In this document: piece after piece, positions 9,351-19,980 of the stretch | Position numbering within the stretch: the first letter of the stretch is position 1 | Layout: every line of letters begins with the position of its first letter | DNA from: Carex sylvatica | Lineage: Eukaryota; Streptophyta; Magnoliopsida; Poales; Cyperaceae | Assembly (NCBI GenBank): GCA_964058845.1 | Contig: CAXKVR010000513.1 | Coordinates: 1 to 21,901 of the forward strand | DNA length: 21,901 bases | Reading direction: 5' to 3' | The notes under the pieces: generated by a model | Databases searched by the model: none | Seen by the model: the letters and a program-made list of their open reading frames with translations, nothing else | What the model was told of the DNA's origin: nothing | Made by a program: the position numbers and the translations under genes

Positions 9351-9770
9351 ATATATAATTTTTTTTTAATATAATAAATTACACAGACATATATTTGACC
9401 AAATGTCCTCATTTGTTTCGCAGCCCCACAATAAAAAGAAGAAGAACAACAACAACAGTAATTTATTAATTAGAAGTTTAGAACAACAGTAACGATTAAA
9501 CAGAAAATATATTTAATATTAGACTCATTATGTTTGTAAAAGTAATAAAATATTCTGAGAGTAAATTTAAACCAGCATAGAACTTGCATCAGAGGACAAA
9601 TGTATCCAAAAAAATTATAAGGGGAATTTCGTGTGTACCCTCAAAAACTTGAAACTATGTATTTCTCCTTCTAAACTTTGAAATTACGTATTCCCTCTAA
9701 ACTTTCAAAACTCACAAATTTATCCATTTTATTGTCTTTTATAAACTCATTTTAAATTTATAAAATCCAC
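9351..9770. other. AT-rich spacer, possible old repeat fragment
   Basis: AAGGGGAATTTCGTGTGTAC near 9619-9638 resembles the terminal style of some plant MITEs, but no complementary partner was found downstream. No gene is seen. Confidence 0.4.
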
Positions 9771-9931
9771 AATTTACCTTTTACTAAAAGCACAAAATTT
9801 TGCAAAACACAAACAGATAGAAGTAAAAGTAGCAAGAATATGTAACTGCAAATTTACCTTTTACTAAAAGCACAAAATTTTCGTAAAACACAAACAGATA
9901 GAAGTAAAAGTAGCAAGAATATGTAACTGCA
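9771..9931 (+). repeat. 80/81-bp tandem duplication
   Basis: The unit starting AATTTACCTTTTACTAAAAG and ending GTAACTGCA is present at 9771-9850 and 9851-9931. The copies differ only at TTTTGCAAAA versus TTTTCGTAAAA. The near identity shows a recent event. Confidence 0.93.
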
Positions 9932-10652
9932 AATTCTCTTCTTCAAGACTTAACAATTTCGTGCAATAATGTCTCATCTTATAATACATGAACTTTGTCG
10001 ATAAAGTCAAGTTCAAAATAGTTTTAAACTTTTAATCCTCAAAATAATAAAAAAAAAAATGGCAAGCAAACAATCTGCAACTAATTTAGCAAATAACAAA
10101 ACAACTAGCAAGATTAAATTTTGGGATGCATTTGGGACAATTTTGAAATCCAACTAAATGAATTTAAACGCCTTTCTTCACAAATGTTCTATTAAAAATA
10201 AAATTCTATAATATTTGGAGTTTATTTGTACAGTCAGGTAAAAAAATAAACAAACTAAAACTTATCTACTATATATATAGTTAATTTGATTTGTTTATGG
10301 TATGAATTCCTGATTTTGTGAGACCAACACTAACAGCTATAACAACTTACGGAATTCAAATATAGCATGAACATCCTTCTTTTTAAGTTTTTTTTTTTAT
10401 GAATAATAATAAAAGTTAACTACTTTCTCATAACATAAACATTTTAATAAATAAAAAATGCCGATAATATACAAATCACATTTAATTGATTGGTCTTCGG
10501 AAAAGACCATTTGACTTTTCCTATATTTATGGTCGTGTACTCGGACCAATGTAAGACCTTTTTGTATTTTGTAGTTCGGGAACCTTTCTTTTATTACAAT
10601 GAAAAACATTTTTTCACTAGTGTTCCCACTTGGGAAGCACCATTTTTTGATA
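9932..10652. other. AT-rich spacer
   Basis: No gene is recognised. A short perfect hairpin, TGGTCTT/AAGACCA, lies near 10491-10509. The open frames here are short and in AT-rich sequence without protein-like composition. Confidence 0.45.
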
Positions 10653-11662
10653 CGGTAAATTTTACAAAATGTCTTTCATTTATAAAATTCAAAACAATAT
10701 TTTTTTATTTTTTTTGTTTAGGATTTTTCAACAAAATATCCTTTTGAATCTCATGAAACTTCATTTCTATCCTTCTCTTTCTTTTCCTTCCCACTGACTT
10801 AATTCCACATTTTTATATTTCTACATTTTAAAATTTAAATTTTACTATACAAAAATAACAATTTTAAACATTTCATAATTCATAGAATTTAACATCATAT
10901 TTTACAATATTATTTATGAAGTACTATATCTAAACAAATTACAAAGGTCAAATGGATTATATTTCAAAATATTCAAGCACAAAATATTAAATTTGCACAT
11001 CTCAAATTTGAATATTTTGTAATCGCTTCAAGTTTCATATTTGATATTATCAAATTGTGTTGCTTTCAAAAAAAAAAAAATTACGGAAACAATTGAAAAG
11101 TCAAATTTAATAATATGAAAGTTTAGAATAAAAATTATATTTAGGAAATTCAATGTTCTTATTATTGGTCCATTTCTATTTCTAAGTTCTAAATTTTCAA
11201 ACTTTACATTTGAAATTTCTAATTATTTATTTCCATACAACTAAAATTATTATTTTTTAATTCAAAGCACACTTTGAAATATCAAATTTGATACTTGAAG
11301 TAATTATCGAATATTCAAAATTTAAGAGGTCCAAATTTAATGCTTTGTGCTTGAGATTTATGAATTATAATCCATTTGACATCTTAATATGTTTAAATAT
11401 AATATTTTATAAATAAGATTCTAAAATATGAGGCTAAATATTACAAATTAACATTGAAATGTTGAAGAACGATTTTATTTAAAAAAAAATGTAAAAACAA
11501 TAAAATATGGAAGTAAAAGTGAGTGGGGAGAAAAAGAGAAAGGAAGGAAATGATAAAAATGATCATGTGACTAATGAGAATATTTTGTTGAAAAATTAAG
11601 TAGAAAAAAAAAATTGTTTCAAATTTTATAAATGAAGGATATTTTATACAATTTTCCTTCCG
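10653..11662. mobile_element. Large inverted-repeat element, about 1 kb (long-TIR or foldback transposon)
   Basis: The left arm runs from about 10653 to 11075. It pairs with the right arm, about 11265-11662. Outer arms: TTTCATTTATAAAATTCAAA against the complement of TTTCAAATTTTATAAATGAA. Inner arms: GTCAAATGGATTATA at about 10946-10960 against its complement near 11370-11383, and CAAGCACAAAATATTAAATT against AATTTAATGCTTTGTGCTTG. Arm identity is high enough to see by eye for about 400 bases. A 9-base ATTTTTTGA occurs just outside both ends (10642-10650 and 11683-11691), but the right copy is about 20 bases from the visible arm end, so it may be chance. The central 190 bases are unpaired. There is no coding region, and the superfamily is unresolved. 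Confidence 0.72.
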
Positions 11663-11691
11663 CTGCACTTTCGCAAGACATTATTTTTTGA

Positions 11692-11991
11692 AGGTAACTT
11701 GATTTACATGGTAATTGTTACATTTAAACCATTGTCAGGCTTTTAAGACCCGGTCTATGGAGATACTATCGAACCTTGCAAACATTCATTCCTCTTCTCT
11801 CGGTACATGATGCTTATTTGTTCCCTTCCATGGAAACCGGCTTCATTTAATTAACATATTAATTATCTCATGTCTACAAATATTGTTCCCGGGCATCAAT
11901 CTCCACACTCTAACAAGTAAGCTAAAACCCTTCCCCTATCCCCCCCTCTCTCAACCCCACCTGAAAAAAAAATACGAAGCCTCACAAAGCA
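11692..11991 (+). promoter_or_regulatory. Upstream region and 5' leader of the RGF-like peptide gene
   Basis: The last 110 bases before the ATG are pyrimidine and A rich (CCCCTATCCCCCCCTCTCTC, then CACAAAGCA before ATG), typical of a plant 5' leader. An AT-rich ACATATTAATTAT near 11857-11869 is the only TATA-like string at a sensible distance. The precise start of transcription cannot be set. Confidence 0.4.
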
Positions 11992-13075
11992 ATGTCTTTT
12001 GCTGCTAGCATGAGTAGCATCCTAATAATCCTTCTCTCTTCTTTCGTGCCTGTTCATTTTTGCCGCTCATTACCAGTAACTCGTATTTCAGAGAAGGTTA
12101 GTACAATGCTGTTTTTCTTATTTTATCTTTAATAGCAAATGGTTTCCTTTTAATTTGGTGATATTAGTATATTACTAGCAAGAGCAACAGTGAATATGAT
12201 GTATTTGGGGCTAGCTAATTTAGTTCCTATGTTGAGGTAGAAGTTCTTTGCCCAAGTTGTCGTTGTATCGCGAGCAATATATGATGCATTTTGTATTTTT
12301 GTTTATTTGGATCTTTTATATAGCCATGATTAAATCAAAGTACTAATGATGTGTCTTTAAAGTGATTATCATTATTTACCAATTAAGTCCAGTAATATAA
12401 TATGCCTGCACATGTTCTCATACTTTTTTTCTATAATAATCTTGCTAGTATAAGTTATACAGTGACACTTTTATCCATGGAACCAACAAGTTTCTTGACA
12501 AGGACTTCATTTGTTCCTGCAGCTTCTTGTTGTACAATAGCATTGTTCCTCTGCATAATTGCACCGCATATCAACTTTTTTTTTTTTTTTTGCTCCTGAT
12601 TGGAATGTTGAAATATAAGCGTTTGTTCAAGTATTATTATGCAAGGGAGTAATTTTCATATACAAAATTAATCTGAAATCCTGAATTATGCAAAATAATG
12701 ATTCTTGTATTGTTTCCATGTGCAAAATCAAACCCAACGAATGCAATGCAGGCTTCATATCTGGTGCCAGAGACGGTGAAAGGGCATGTGCTAATGAACA
12801 CAGATGATGTGACGAAGAGTATTTTATCGAAAAATGAACAATGGAAGTATTTCACTGGAAGTAAAGAATCTAAAGATGTTAGTAAAGAAGAAAATAATCA
12901 AGAAGAAATGAAGTACAAATCCATCAAGGGCTGGAGAAAACTTATAGTAGGCGTTAGTGAGACAAAGGCTAAATCGAACAGGGAGTCTTCGCATGGTGGA
13001 CATAAGAGAAAGAGAGGCCGGGGTATTGATATAGATTATGATCCCCCAAAGACCCACCCGCCGTCTCATAACTAG
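11992..13075 (+). CDS. RGF/GOLVEN/CLEL-type secreted signalling peptide precursor (two exons)
   Basis: Exon 1 (11992-12096) encodes 35 residues starting MSFAASMSSILIILLSSF, a signal peptide with its hydrophobic core at residues 10-21 and likely cleavage around 24-26. A GT-AG intron (12097-12751, AAG|GTTAGT to TGCAG|G, phase 0) joins exon 2 (12752-13075), giving 142 residues in all. The middle is hydrophilic and variable, and a basic patch KRKRGRG precedes the C-terminal 13 residues DYDPPKTHPPSHN (130-142). This fits the RGF consensus (DY...P..HPP.HN), including the Asp-Tyr sulfation site, the prolines that are hydroxylated, and the invariant terminal HN. Such peptides are secreted, sulfated and sensed by RGI/RGFR receptor kinases to control root meristem size, lateral roots or gravitropism. 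The reading frame is intact. Which paralog it is cannot be told, so no symbol is given. A longer frame starting at 12698 is intron read-through. Confidence 0.88.
13034..13072 (+). other. Mature peptide segment of the RGF-like precursor
   Basis: This encodes DYDPPKTHPPSHN directly before the stop codon. By analogy with RGF1 the tyrosine would be sulfated by TPST, one proline hydroxylated, and the peptide released by subtilase cleavage upstream. The modifications are inferred from the family. Confidence 0.85.
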
Positions 13076-15429
13076 AGACGGTTAATTAAGACTTTGTGAT
13101 TATAACCTAATAATTAACTATAATTAGCTTTTACTTTGCAAAATTATGAGAATGGTTGTATCTGGGGTTTTCTTTGCTATGATATAAATTTTTTGTTGTT
13201 TTGTTCATGTGGTATGTGTGGTATGCATATTAATTTAGTGTTCAGGGACTTCTTCATATGTTGCAGTAATAATTACCTCTGACTTGAATTTTTTTTTTTC
13301 AAAAAAAAAATAATAATAACTCTGACATAATTAGATATTACCAAATACTCTGTGAAGTCTCAGTAACTGGAAGAACAAGTAGAAGATCGATCTGATGTTC
13401 TTAGAAAATTTGGCCTATGAGGGACACAGCGACATGTCTGCCGTGAAGGTAGCATGAGCACTATTCCCATGCAAGTGCACTTACATCCAGGAGCTAGTTG
13501 CCTCCTTTGCATGCATTTTCCTATCTGTAGTACAAGTGGTTGACTTTTAATTAATTCCTCAATATTTTTACTAGGGATAGCGTTTCCTCGTTATTTGTTT
13601 TGTGCTTAATTAATTAAATTCTGTTTTCTTTGTAAAAGAAAATTAATCTTGCTCCTTCCCAACGTATCTATTTTATCTCCTTATAGTAAAAAAAATACAA
13701 CTATATATGGACTACATTTAGTAAATCGTACAACTTTAATTAAGCAAGAAAACAAAAATATTGCTAATGTAATGTTTATGGGTCAAGATCGAATTCAGTT
13801 GAACTCGTCTTCAATTTGGGTTCTGAGGCAATGGAGCAAATTAATTAAACTCGGTTTAGCTAGTTTCAAAATCGTTAGCTGAACAAGTCAGAGGAGATAA
13901 GGAAACAAATTCCTCTGAATATTTCCTGACTAATTGTATTTTTTTTTTACTGGTGGCATTCTTAAAAACATATATAGAGATGGAAACTAGAAAATGGGTT
14001 CAATTTGGTCGAGGGCTAATTTTGTGGATGCTTCTTATAGTGTGATTTAATATAATTTTTTTTTTTCCATTTTCTCGTACTATTTAAACATTTAGTGTGC
14101 ATTTAGTTTCTCGTAACTAGTGTCATAAATAAGATTTCTCGTTATCATAGGCAGACCGACTCCAACATTCCCAACACGGATCTAACAGCATTGAATAAAT
14201 ATTGACTTTGTATCTGACTTTGCTGGCTCTATCTTACATTCTTACTAGCACTTCCACTTGACTATTCTCTTTTTTAATATGGAGTTCTTTATAGTTATTG
14301 TTTCCAGATACGAACTTTCTTGCTTCAGCGTCGTCAATTCTCAAAACAAGAGATAGACAAGTATAATATGCATGTAACTATGTAAGGCATGGTAATGGTT
14401 ATCGTTTGGATACTGGAAAGTAGCTGCCATTTTATACCAAAATGAACAATTACACTACGGAGCTACATTAATTTGATATCCAAATTAATGAATTGCATAT
14501 GAGGGTGCAAATTCCCTCATTTTCTCCATTGCTTAAATAATATTATGAAAAAAAAAAAAATTCAATTTGATTGCCTGTTTAAAACATCAACAAACAATGT
14601 TTTCTACAAGAGTTTGACAAACCTCGCCATCAAAATGAAATTAAAATGCCAAAAATGTCCACAACCATGATAGCAATGTTACACATACTGCATATGGATT
14701 ACAAAAATTTGGAGTGAAACAAAATTTACATGCGTCCACAATCCTGATAGCAATGTTGAAAGAAGAACTATATATTCAACATAGAACATTTCCCTATCTA
14801 TTATCAGTAAATTCAAACAAAATTACAAACAAACAATTCCTTGGTTAACGCTCTAGATCTATACTTCCAAAAAGAAAGAGACATCACCTACATCCTTTGC
14901 AAATTGAATTAAATGTTATCTATAAAATATCTAACAAATACCTTTCATTACAGATGGTGCACAAGTGATATAATAACTATGCAACTATCATATACATGTT
15001 AGTGATAGGTATATATGAGAGAACATTTAAGGGGAAATAATTAAGATTCCTGTATACCATGGGAAGGATAACAAAGAGGACATGTAGTTAATTAATTTAA
15101 CACGTGAAAAAGAGATCAAATAACAGCATGACTTAACAAAAACACATCAGTTCCTTTTAGAGCAACAAACATATAACGCAAAATTAGCACCAAATTGGAT
15201 TGTTTGGGAGCACATAAGTATAAAATGGTAGGAAAAAATTCTAATGTATCAATCAAAACTTTTGAAATAGCTAATTTTTCCATCAAATTAAACACCACAA
15301 TATCCAATATCCAATATCCTCATACACATTTAATATTATTTCTTATATCCCCTTTTAACCATATAATATTTTATTTAATTATTTTAAAAATTAAATTGAC
15401 TAATATGAGAAATTTTACAAAGTGTCATT
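13076..15429. other. Gene-poor stretch after the RGF-like gene
   Basis: 13076 to about 13250 is probably the 3' untranslated region. The rest is AT-rich with no gene or transposon I can name. A slightly GC-richer patch at about 13390-13530 holds a 20-codon frame (13395-13457). A TCAGAGG/CCTCTGA hairpin lies near 13888-13919. Three ATATCCA units in a row lie near 15298-15317. Confidence 0.45.
14657..14758 (+). repeat. Direct repeat of 24 bp with 78-bp spacing
   Basis: GTCCACAACCATGATAGCAA (continuing TGTT) near 14657-14680 recurs as GTCCACAATCCTGATAGCAA (TGTT) near 14735-14758, with two differences. The sequence between is not repeated. Confidence 0.7.
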
Positions 15430-16016
15430 TGATGAGCGTAAATTATATACAATTTTGCCTAGAGTTTGGTATTGATAACTTGACCAATTTTCATGCATTT
15501 AGTTTAGTTTAGTTTAATTTAGTTTAATTTAGTTTAGAATTACATCAAGGTTCAAGTTATTGCCAAAGTTTATTTAAATTACAAGAAATGGAGCAAATTA
15601 TAGATTTTATCACAAACTTTCGAAAAAGTGGTAGAACACTGAAAACGGAGCTATGGATAATGAGTTATGCCCATTTGAAGTTTGGTTCACAGCCGAGTCA
15701 GAGGCTCCGTGCGGTTGAAGGTGCGGGCTCCCCAGACAGCACAACTCACAGCGCAGAAAATTCAGTTTTCAACATCTTTTCGTATTTTGGCCATATCTTA
15801 GTCATACGAACTCCATTTTAGGCAAATAAAAGCTTGTTTGAAAGAGGACAACAAGATCTACAATTATAGGAATGTTATAAATCAAAATTTGTAATGTCCA
15901 AGTCGCAGAAATCTTTTTAGAGAGTCATCAGCTGATATTTATTGTCATATCTCATGAGATCTTTGATTGATTCACCTTCCATTGTTGATTGCTTACTCCC
16001 CAAGTCACAAAATAGC

Positions 16017-16023
16017 TATAAAT
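16017..16023 (+). promoter_or_regulatory. TATA box of the Athila/Tat-like LTR
   Basis: TATAAAT lies in the promoter (U3) part of the LTR, followed by a transcribed-looking GC-richer stretch. That stretch includes a telo-box type AAACCCTAA at 16098-16106. Transcription of the element would start about 30 bases downstream. Confidence 0.55.
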
Positions 16024-17029
16024 GAAGGGGAGGCAGCAGAAGGAAGATCATCTCCCATTTGGGGAAGCCATCTTACACACTACCATTCTCTCCTCTGAAA
16101 CCCTAATCACCTTCTCCATCCATTCCATCTCTCAAGTTAATCAAAGGCGTGAAGGATTGAAGAACTTTGCGGACCTCAAGGAGCTTGCAAAGAAGAACTG
16201 AGGCGTAACTTAAGAATTGGTATATTTTATTTCTCTTATTATTTTCTTAATTTTACTTGTATGCATTTCTTGTTTTTTATCATGGATATTGTTGAATCTG
16301 CACCCATGAGAGGCTAATTTCCTCTCTAAGGGCTTAGGTTGTATCATGATCTTGTGTTAATTTATTTATTTGAATGTTCTCTTTATTATGATTGTTTTAC
16401 CTTGATGTTTAGTTCTATTTTATATTTGTGAGTTATGCATGATTGTGTTTTTTATAACCTACCATTGCGGAGGTGGTGACAATACATCTTGTCTCTATGG
16501 GATTGTTAGATTAAACTCTTTTATTGTACACAAATCGCCTCAGGGATAATAGGTTAGATGTACCGAATCTAGTCTATCCCAGATTCATAGAACTAAAGGT
16601 TCGATATAGAACAGTTTGGGAAACCAAAGATTATTACATATGTGTGACTGGAAATTTACCAAATATTGTACCAATTAGTAAAAGTAGATGACTTCAATTA
16701 AAGAATCCAAATAAGTAGTGACAACCTAGGCTGGAGGTATATTAATATGAAGACATGAAATTATGAATGGTATATGTTAGGAGGTAGATAAGTCACTCCA
16801 TATCAAGACAAAATATGAATTTAGAGAACTCTAAAAGTAAATAGATTGACCGAGTAATTGTTGACCAAAAGCCCTTAGACTTCATTATCTTAATCACAAA
16901 ACCATTTTTATATTTGCATTTAGTTTAATTCTTGTTACAAACCAACAACTTCGGGTATTGAACCCAAATTTAGTTAATTTGCAACATCCCCCCTTTTACT
17001 GCTTGCAATTTATTTAGATTTAATTTAGT

Positions 17030-19681
17030 TATCACACCCCCATCCGGAGGTGCAACAATTATGCCGCGTCTATTTACCATTCAATATTTATAATATAAGA
17101 CATTGATCTTTTTATGCATTGCCAATATCATTCATTATTTTTGGCCACATCCCAATTAATTAACAATAATTATCTGACATTTATAGTGGATGAAGCTAGA
17201 GATATATTCTTTGTATATTGTTAGATACAATAAACTCAAATCACATACCTTTAGGTGGCCGTGCTGCCAACTATAACCCGAAAGCGTTTCTCTAACTTCG
17301 CATAATGAACCTGTAATCCACAAGGAAAAACGAGTGAGAAATAATAAATTATTTCTCAGTGCTGATTGCCACTCAGATTATTGGATTCGAAGAAAATTCA
17401 TATTCAGAATGAAATCATCGCACAAGAAACAAACATTTCATTTCATAATGATGAATGCAAATGCTCAATAACAGTATTCAATTAGCAAATTATTAGATAA
17501 ATAAATCAGAACTCTAAGAATCTTATCATAATAAATGGTTTTGGTCTAAATATTTTAAACCATAAAGTTAGGTAACATTGAAACATAATCTTTAGAACCA
17601 CTAAGTATGGTAACGTTTGGTTTCTTAACTTTACAATTTATAGTCTGGTAACACTGACAAATACCATAACATGTATCGGTCGTGTTAGGCTTATACTGTT
17701 ATAACTATCATTACAATTGCTTAACAGAAACAATACGAAATCAATATTCAATATTAATCCTTTTTCACAATACGAAACAATACGAAACAATGTTACAATG
17801 TTGTCATTATTGAAAGCAATACGAAATCAATAACACAATACTGTCATTATAAAAAAGAAAATCAATGATAAGACAGTTACCCTACCCAACCGGTACTGGG
17901 TTCAATTGGGGCCATTCACCATATGCGCATAAGAGTCCTGGAGTATAGTCTAGTAGCTAGCTAGACTTTATAATATATTAATCATTTTTCTCCACTGTAT
18001 GGAGGTTCAAGGATTACAATATTTTATATTCAATCAATTCAATCACTGTGGTCTCAATCAATCATTTATAATAAGAATTAACCAATCGATAAACAATAGC
18101 AACATGACAGTCAACAGACTTACCTGTAATTCAGTTTCAGTTGTATTAGGCTATGCATATGATGCAACAGTTCAATCAATGCAATCAATCAAATATTCAA
18201 AATGCACAGCGAGTTACGATTTAATTCCTAGTCATGAATTTCAGACTAATCCAATTAACCTCGCACCTGATATCGTAGGGCAATAAGCGAGATCATTATC
18301 AGTTTGTCCGTCTTGAACATTTTGTCTCATATGTCTTTATCGTAATTATGCATGTATCAGAATAATATATATTCTGATCAATATTTATACTAATTAAATA
18401 TAACAAAATAATTTACGTATTATAATCTTTAAATTACAATTATTTGTTTATTCAATAAGCTTTGTTCAATATATTTTTATAAACATCTCTTAACGTTTTA
18501 TTTACATTTTAGTGTCATATAGTGCCTTACAATATCAAATCATACATATAATATATCATACTTATAATCATCCTCAATCCTTATTTAATTAAAATATTCA
18601 ATACAACCATACAAATCAAATTAAACAACCATTCAAGCAAATTGAATTAAGCCACACAATTCAACATCAGTTATGTCAGCATATTTAATCGATAATATCA
18701 ATTGGGTCTAGATTTTCAATAACAATAGTTTCATTTCAGTTGGAATCTCTGAAACAGGCGATTCCCAATATTTCAGTCCATTAAAAATAACTTCAGTATC
18801 TAGACCCATATTCCAATTAAATATACTATCATAATCCAACCACCAATGAAAACTGAATGGCGTGCCTTGGAGGAAACCATGCAAATCTGGAAGCTCATGA
18901 AGGAAAACACTGGTTTTGTATGTGACCATGTGAGTAGAAATGAAAATGGAAATGCTGATAAGTTAGCAAAAATGGGTTCAAAGAAAGGGATATATTGGAA
19001 CTGTATGAGGTACACATATCCTATGTTTTTGGGATTTTAGATTTTTATGGGAGGATTTTTATATCAAATGTAATCTCCTGTGAAAAGTTGTGATTAATAA
19101 AACTATTGCCTAAGGACATGATTCACGCAAAAAAAAAAAAAAAATTCAATATCCAATTCAAACATTTAATTTAAACCACACAAATCGAAATTACAGATTA
19201 TATAGAACTATGATTACCTTATAGCGGTCAATTCAGAAACTCCAATTCGAATTTAACGATTATTGCAACGTAGAATCAAAATTCCAATCAAATATATAAT
19301 CGAATATAATCGATATCAAAATATTTCTTTTCTCCTTTCAATTTCTCATTTCTCTTTCTCTGTTTTTTTTTGTCTTTTCCCTTTTCTTTTCCCGTTTCCA
19401 TTGTCTCTCTGTTTTTCCTCTCTTTTTTCTTCCATTTTTTTTCTTTTCTTTGGTTTTTCGATTTTCTTCTGTCTCTCCTCTCTAATTTAATTAGAGGTGA
19501 TAATATGATAGAGGGGGCACATCCATCCACCACGTGGCAAGTGAGCCACGTTGGTTTTCTTTCTTTTTTTTCTTTTTTTAAAGTTACATTTTTACATTTC
19601 AAACCTTTAACTTTTCTTATTTTACATTTAGGTCCAAAATAATTTCAAGAAAATAAAATATGAAATTTACCGAGTGTTATA
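17030..19681 (-). mobile_element. Second solo LTR, inserted in the Athila/Tat-like LTR and itself interrupted by a LINE
   Basis: It is flanked by perfect 5-bp repeats TTAGT (17025-17029 and 19682-19686). Joining the flanks restores a continuous host LTR sequence. Read on the minus strand it starts TATAACACTCGGTAAATTTC (expected TGTAACACCCGG) and ends GGGGGTGTGATA (expected GTGTGACA), so both termini have suffered transitions. The CTCAGTGCTGATTGCCACTC block at 17357-17376 and CCGGTACTGGGTTC near 17890 recur in related plant LTRs. Without the LINE it is about 2.2 kb. No second LTR or coding region of its own is present. A polypyrimidine tract lies at 19326-19486 and explains the Phe/Ser-rich open frames there. 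Confidence 0.78.
18704..19144 (+). mobile_element. 5'-truncated LINE (non-LTR retrotransposon) with poly(A) tail
   Basis: The segment ends in 16 adenines (19129-19144), about 27 bases after AATAAA (19096-19101), as in a reverse-transcribed mRNA. Its coding remnant (18846-19040, in frame to TAG) contains CDHVSRNENGNADKLAKMG, the C-terminal signature of the RNase H domain found in plant LINEs (H-V-x-R-x-x-N-x-x-A-D-x-L-A). Imperfect flanking repeats AATATCAATT (18694-18703) and AATATCCAATT (after the tail) suggest a target duplication. The first 140 bases may be inverted, because a partial reading frame continues on the minus strand there and GGGTCTAGAT (18704-18713) is mirrored by ATCTAGACCC (18798-18807). 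Confidence 0.72.
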
Positions 19682-19854
19682 TTAGTTTAGATAAAAAATA
19701 CAATTGTCTTAGTCTTTGGATTGATACTTCTTACTACAAAGATAAATTGTGCGCTTGCAATCAAATCTTTTTTTCGTATTTAGGTTTATAAATTTAAAAC
19801 AAGAGTGTACGATTTAGACAAAAATAATTACATCTAAAATACACAACAAGTTTT

Positions 19855-19871
19855 TGGCGTCGTTACCGGAG
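19855..19871 (+). other. Retrotransposon primer-binding site, tRNA-Asp type
   Basis: TGGCGTCGTTACCGGAG lies 6 bases after the LTR end. The complement of the plant tRNA-Asp 3' end is TGGCGCCGTTGCCGGGG as I recall it. The site matches at 14 of 17 positions, and all three differences are C-to-T or G-to-A. It marks the plus-strand direction of the element. Confidence 0.75.
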
Positions 19872-19980
19872 ACTAATGGCAAATTGTAGTTTTTATTTTC
19901 TCGAAATTAATTATAAATTTTTCTTTTCTTATATTTTTTAGTTTTTGTTACTTTTTACTCTCAATTTTTTGTCTCTTTTT

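Noticed and set aside
10491..10509. Hairpin read as a bacterial-style terminator
   Set aside because: The context is plant nuclear DNA, there is no U-run after the stem, and no gene ends there.
10490..11668. Phe-rich open frames in the large inverted repeat
   Set aside because: AT-rich sequence in foldback arms; the frames mirror each other across the palindrome.
12698..12751. Upstream extension of the RGF-like second exon as a 125-residue protein
   Set aside because: These bases are intron. The extension lacks a signal peptide and begins on a non-ATG codon, whereas exon 1 at 11992 supplies a signal peptide in phase.
12637..13069. Minus-strand open frames over the RGF-like exon
   Set aside because: They are antisense shadows of the real exon with no recognisable features.
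14390..14450. Possible upstream AAE exon
   Set aside because: A short GGATACTGGAAA...GCTGCC resemblance is too weak and has no supporting splice sites or frame.
15588..15821. 77-residue open frame
   Set aside because: It lies in the U3 part of the Athila/Tat-like LTR, starts at random and has no protein similarity I recognise.
19263..19642. Overlapping Phe/Ser-rich and Lys/Glu-rich open frames
   Set aside because: They come from the polypyrimidine tract of the second solo LTR.
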